6,027 nucleotides of DNA from Rhodospirillales bacterium (GTDB taxonomy: Bacteria > Pseudomonadota > Alphaproteobacteria > Acetobacterales > Acetobacteraceae), in the NCBI GenBank assembly GCA_018971455.1, contig JAGXAV010000151.1:1-6027 (forward strand), given 5' to 3'. The position numbers were made by a program, and so were the translations under genes. Positions 5,939 through 6,027 of this stretch are shown piece after piece (the stretch's first letter is position 1; the number at the start of each line of letters is the position of its first letter). Below the pieces are notes generated by a model, which was given only the letters and a program-made list of their open reading frames with translations, did not search any database and had not been told where the DNA came from.

Positions 5939-5947
5939 AGCGTTTTC
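5935..5947. repeat. Possible end of a dispersed intergenic repeat
   Basis: Immediately spanning the radical SAM stop, ctagagcgttttc resembles the starts of intergenic palindromic repeats common in alphaproteobacterial genomes, as I recall them. Only one end could be within the window, and no second copy is present here, so this is a resemblance only. The 89 nt after the stop hold no convincing gene: a plus-strand frame open from an ATG at 5948 to the window end has no RBS and no recognisable sequence. Confidence 0.25.
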
Positions 5948-5983
5948 ATGCAGGGTGTCCGTATCCGCAATGTCGAATGTAGT

Positions 5984-6025
5984 TTGCGCATTCGGCTGAG
6001 CTATAGCGGTCGAGTGATGCGCCAA
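5984..6025. repeat. Imperfect inverted repeat at the right edge
   Basis: gcgcat (5986-5991) and atgcgc (6017-6022) pair, and the centre contains the palindrome gctatagc (6000-6007). Flanking bases (ttt.../...caa) partly continue the symmetry. It could be a terminator stem of the radical SAM gene, a repeat-element end, or a chance structure; no U-run is seen before the window ends. Confidence 0.3.
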
Positions 6026-6027
6026 TG

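Noticed and set aside
5948..6027. Plus-strand frame open from ATG 5948 to the window end
   Set aside because: Only 26 codons are visible, with no RBS and no recognisable sequence, in what appears to be intergenic repeat DNA.

Overview
This window looks like a GC-rich alphaproteobacterial chromosome, and an acetic-acid-bacteria-like relative (Acetobacteraceae/Rhodospirillales) is the best guess. The guess rests on base composition, on the style of the radical SAM protein with its N-terminal 'GWVWN' module, and on an FNR/FixK-type operator. No rRNA, tRNA or other taxonomic marker is present, so it remains inference.

Left half, minus strand (about 34-3181): part of a tailed-phage packaging and head-morphogenesis module. 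In transcription order it holds the terminase large subunit (terL), an SPP1 gp6-like portal protein, and a short scaffold-like coiled-coil protein. terL/portal overlap by 4 nt (GTGA) and portal/scaffold overlap by 4 nt (ATGA), so the three are almost certainly one translationally coupled operon. It runs off the left edge, where capsid genes would be expected. No small terminase subunit lies upstream of terL in this window. The terL start sits on a perfect 11-bp GC-rich hairpin, so the module begins abruptly at its right end. It may be a prophage, a prophage remnant or a domesticated (gene-transfer-agent-like) cluster.

Middle (about 3206-3586): an intergenic region of about 380 nt between the divergent phage module and the host-like genes. 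Its left part is AT-rich. It contains a perfect FNR-family palindrome (TTGAT-GTTA-ATCAA, 3422-3435), a correctly spaced -10-like TTTGAT to the right, and a near mirror-image TTTGAT to the left. This could be a class II FNR-type promoter for the rightward gene, possibly a divergent one.

Right half, plus strand (3587-5938): a small exported RlpA-like double-psi beta-barrel protein with a strikingly His-rich linker. After a 171-nt gap with GC-rich inverted repeats comes a 507-aa radical SAM protein (CxxxCxxC) fused to an N-terminal module of the kind seen in glycosyltransferase and surface-polysaccharide proteins. The last 89 nt hold no convincing gene. They contain a dispersed-repeat-like start (ctagagcgttttc) and an imperfect inverted repeat.

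The phage genes cooperate in DNA packaging: the TerL motor docks on the portal, and the scaffold guides capsid assembly. The two rightward genes look like host envelope or surface functions, but no direct functional link between them can be shown from the sequence.
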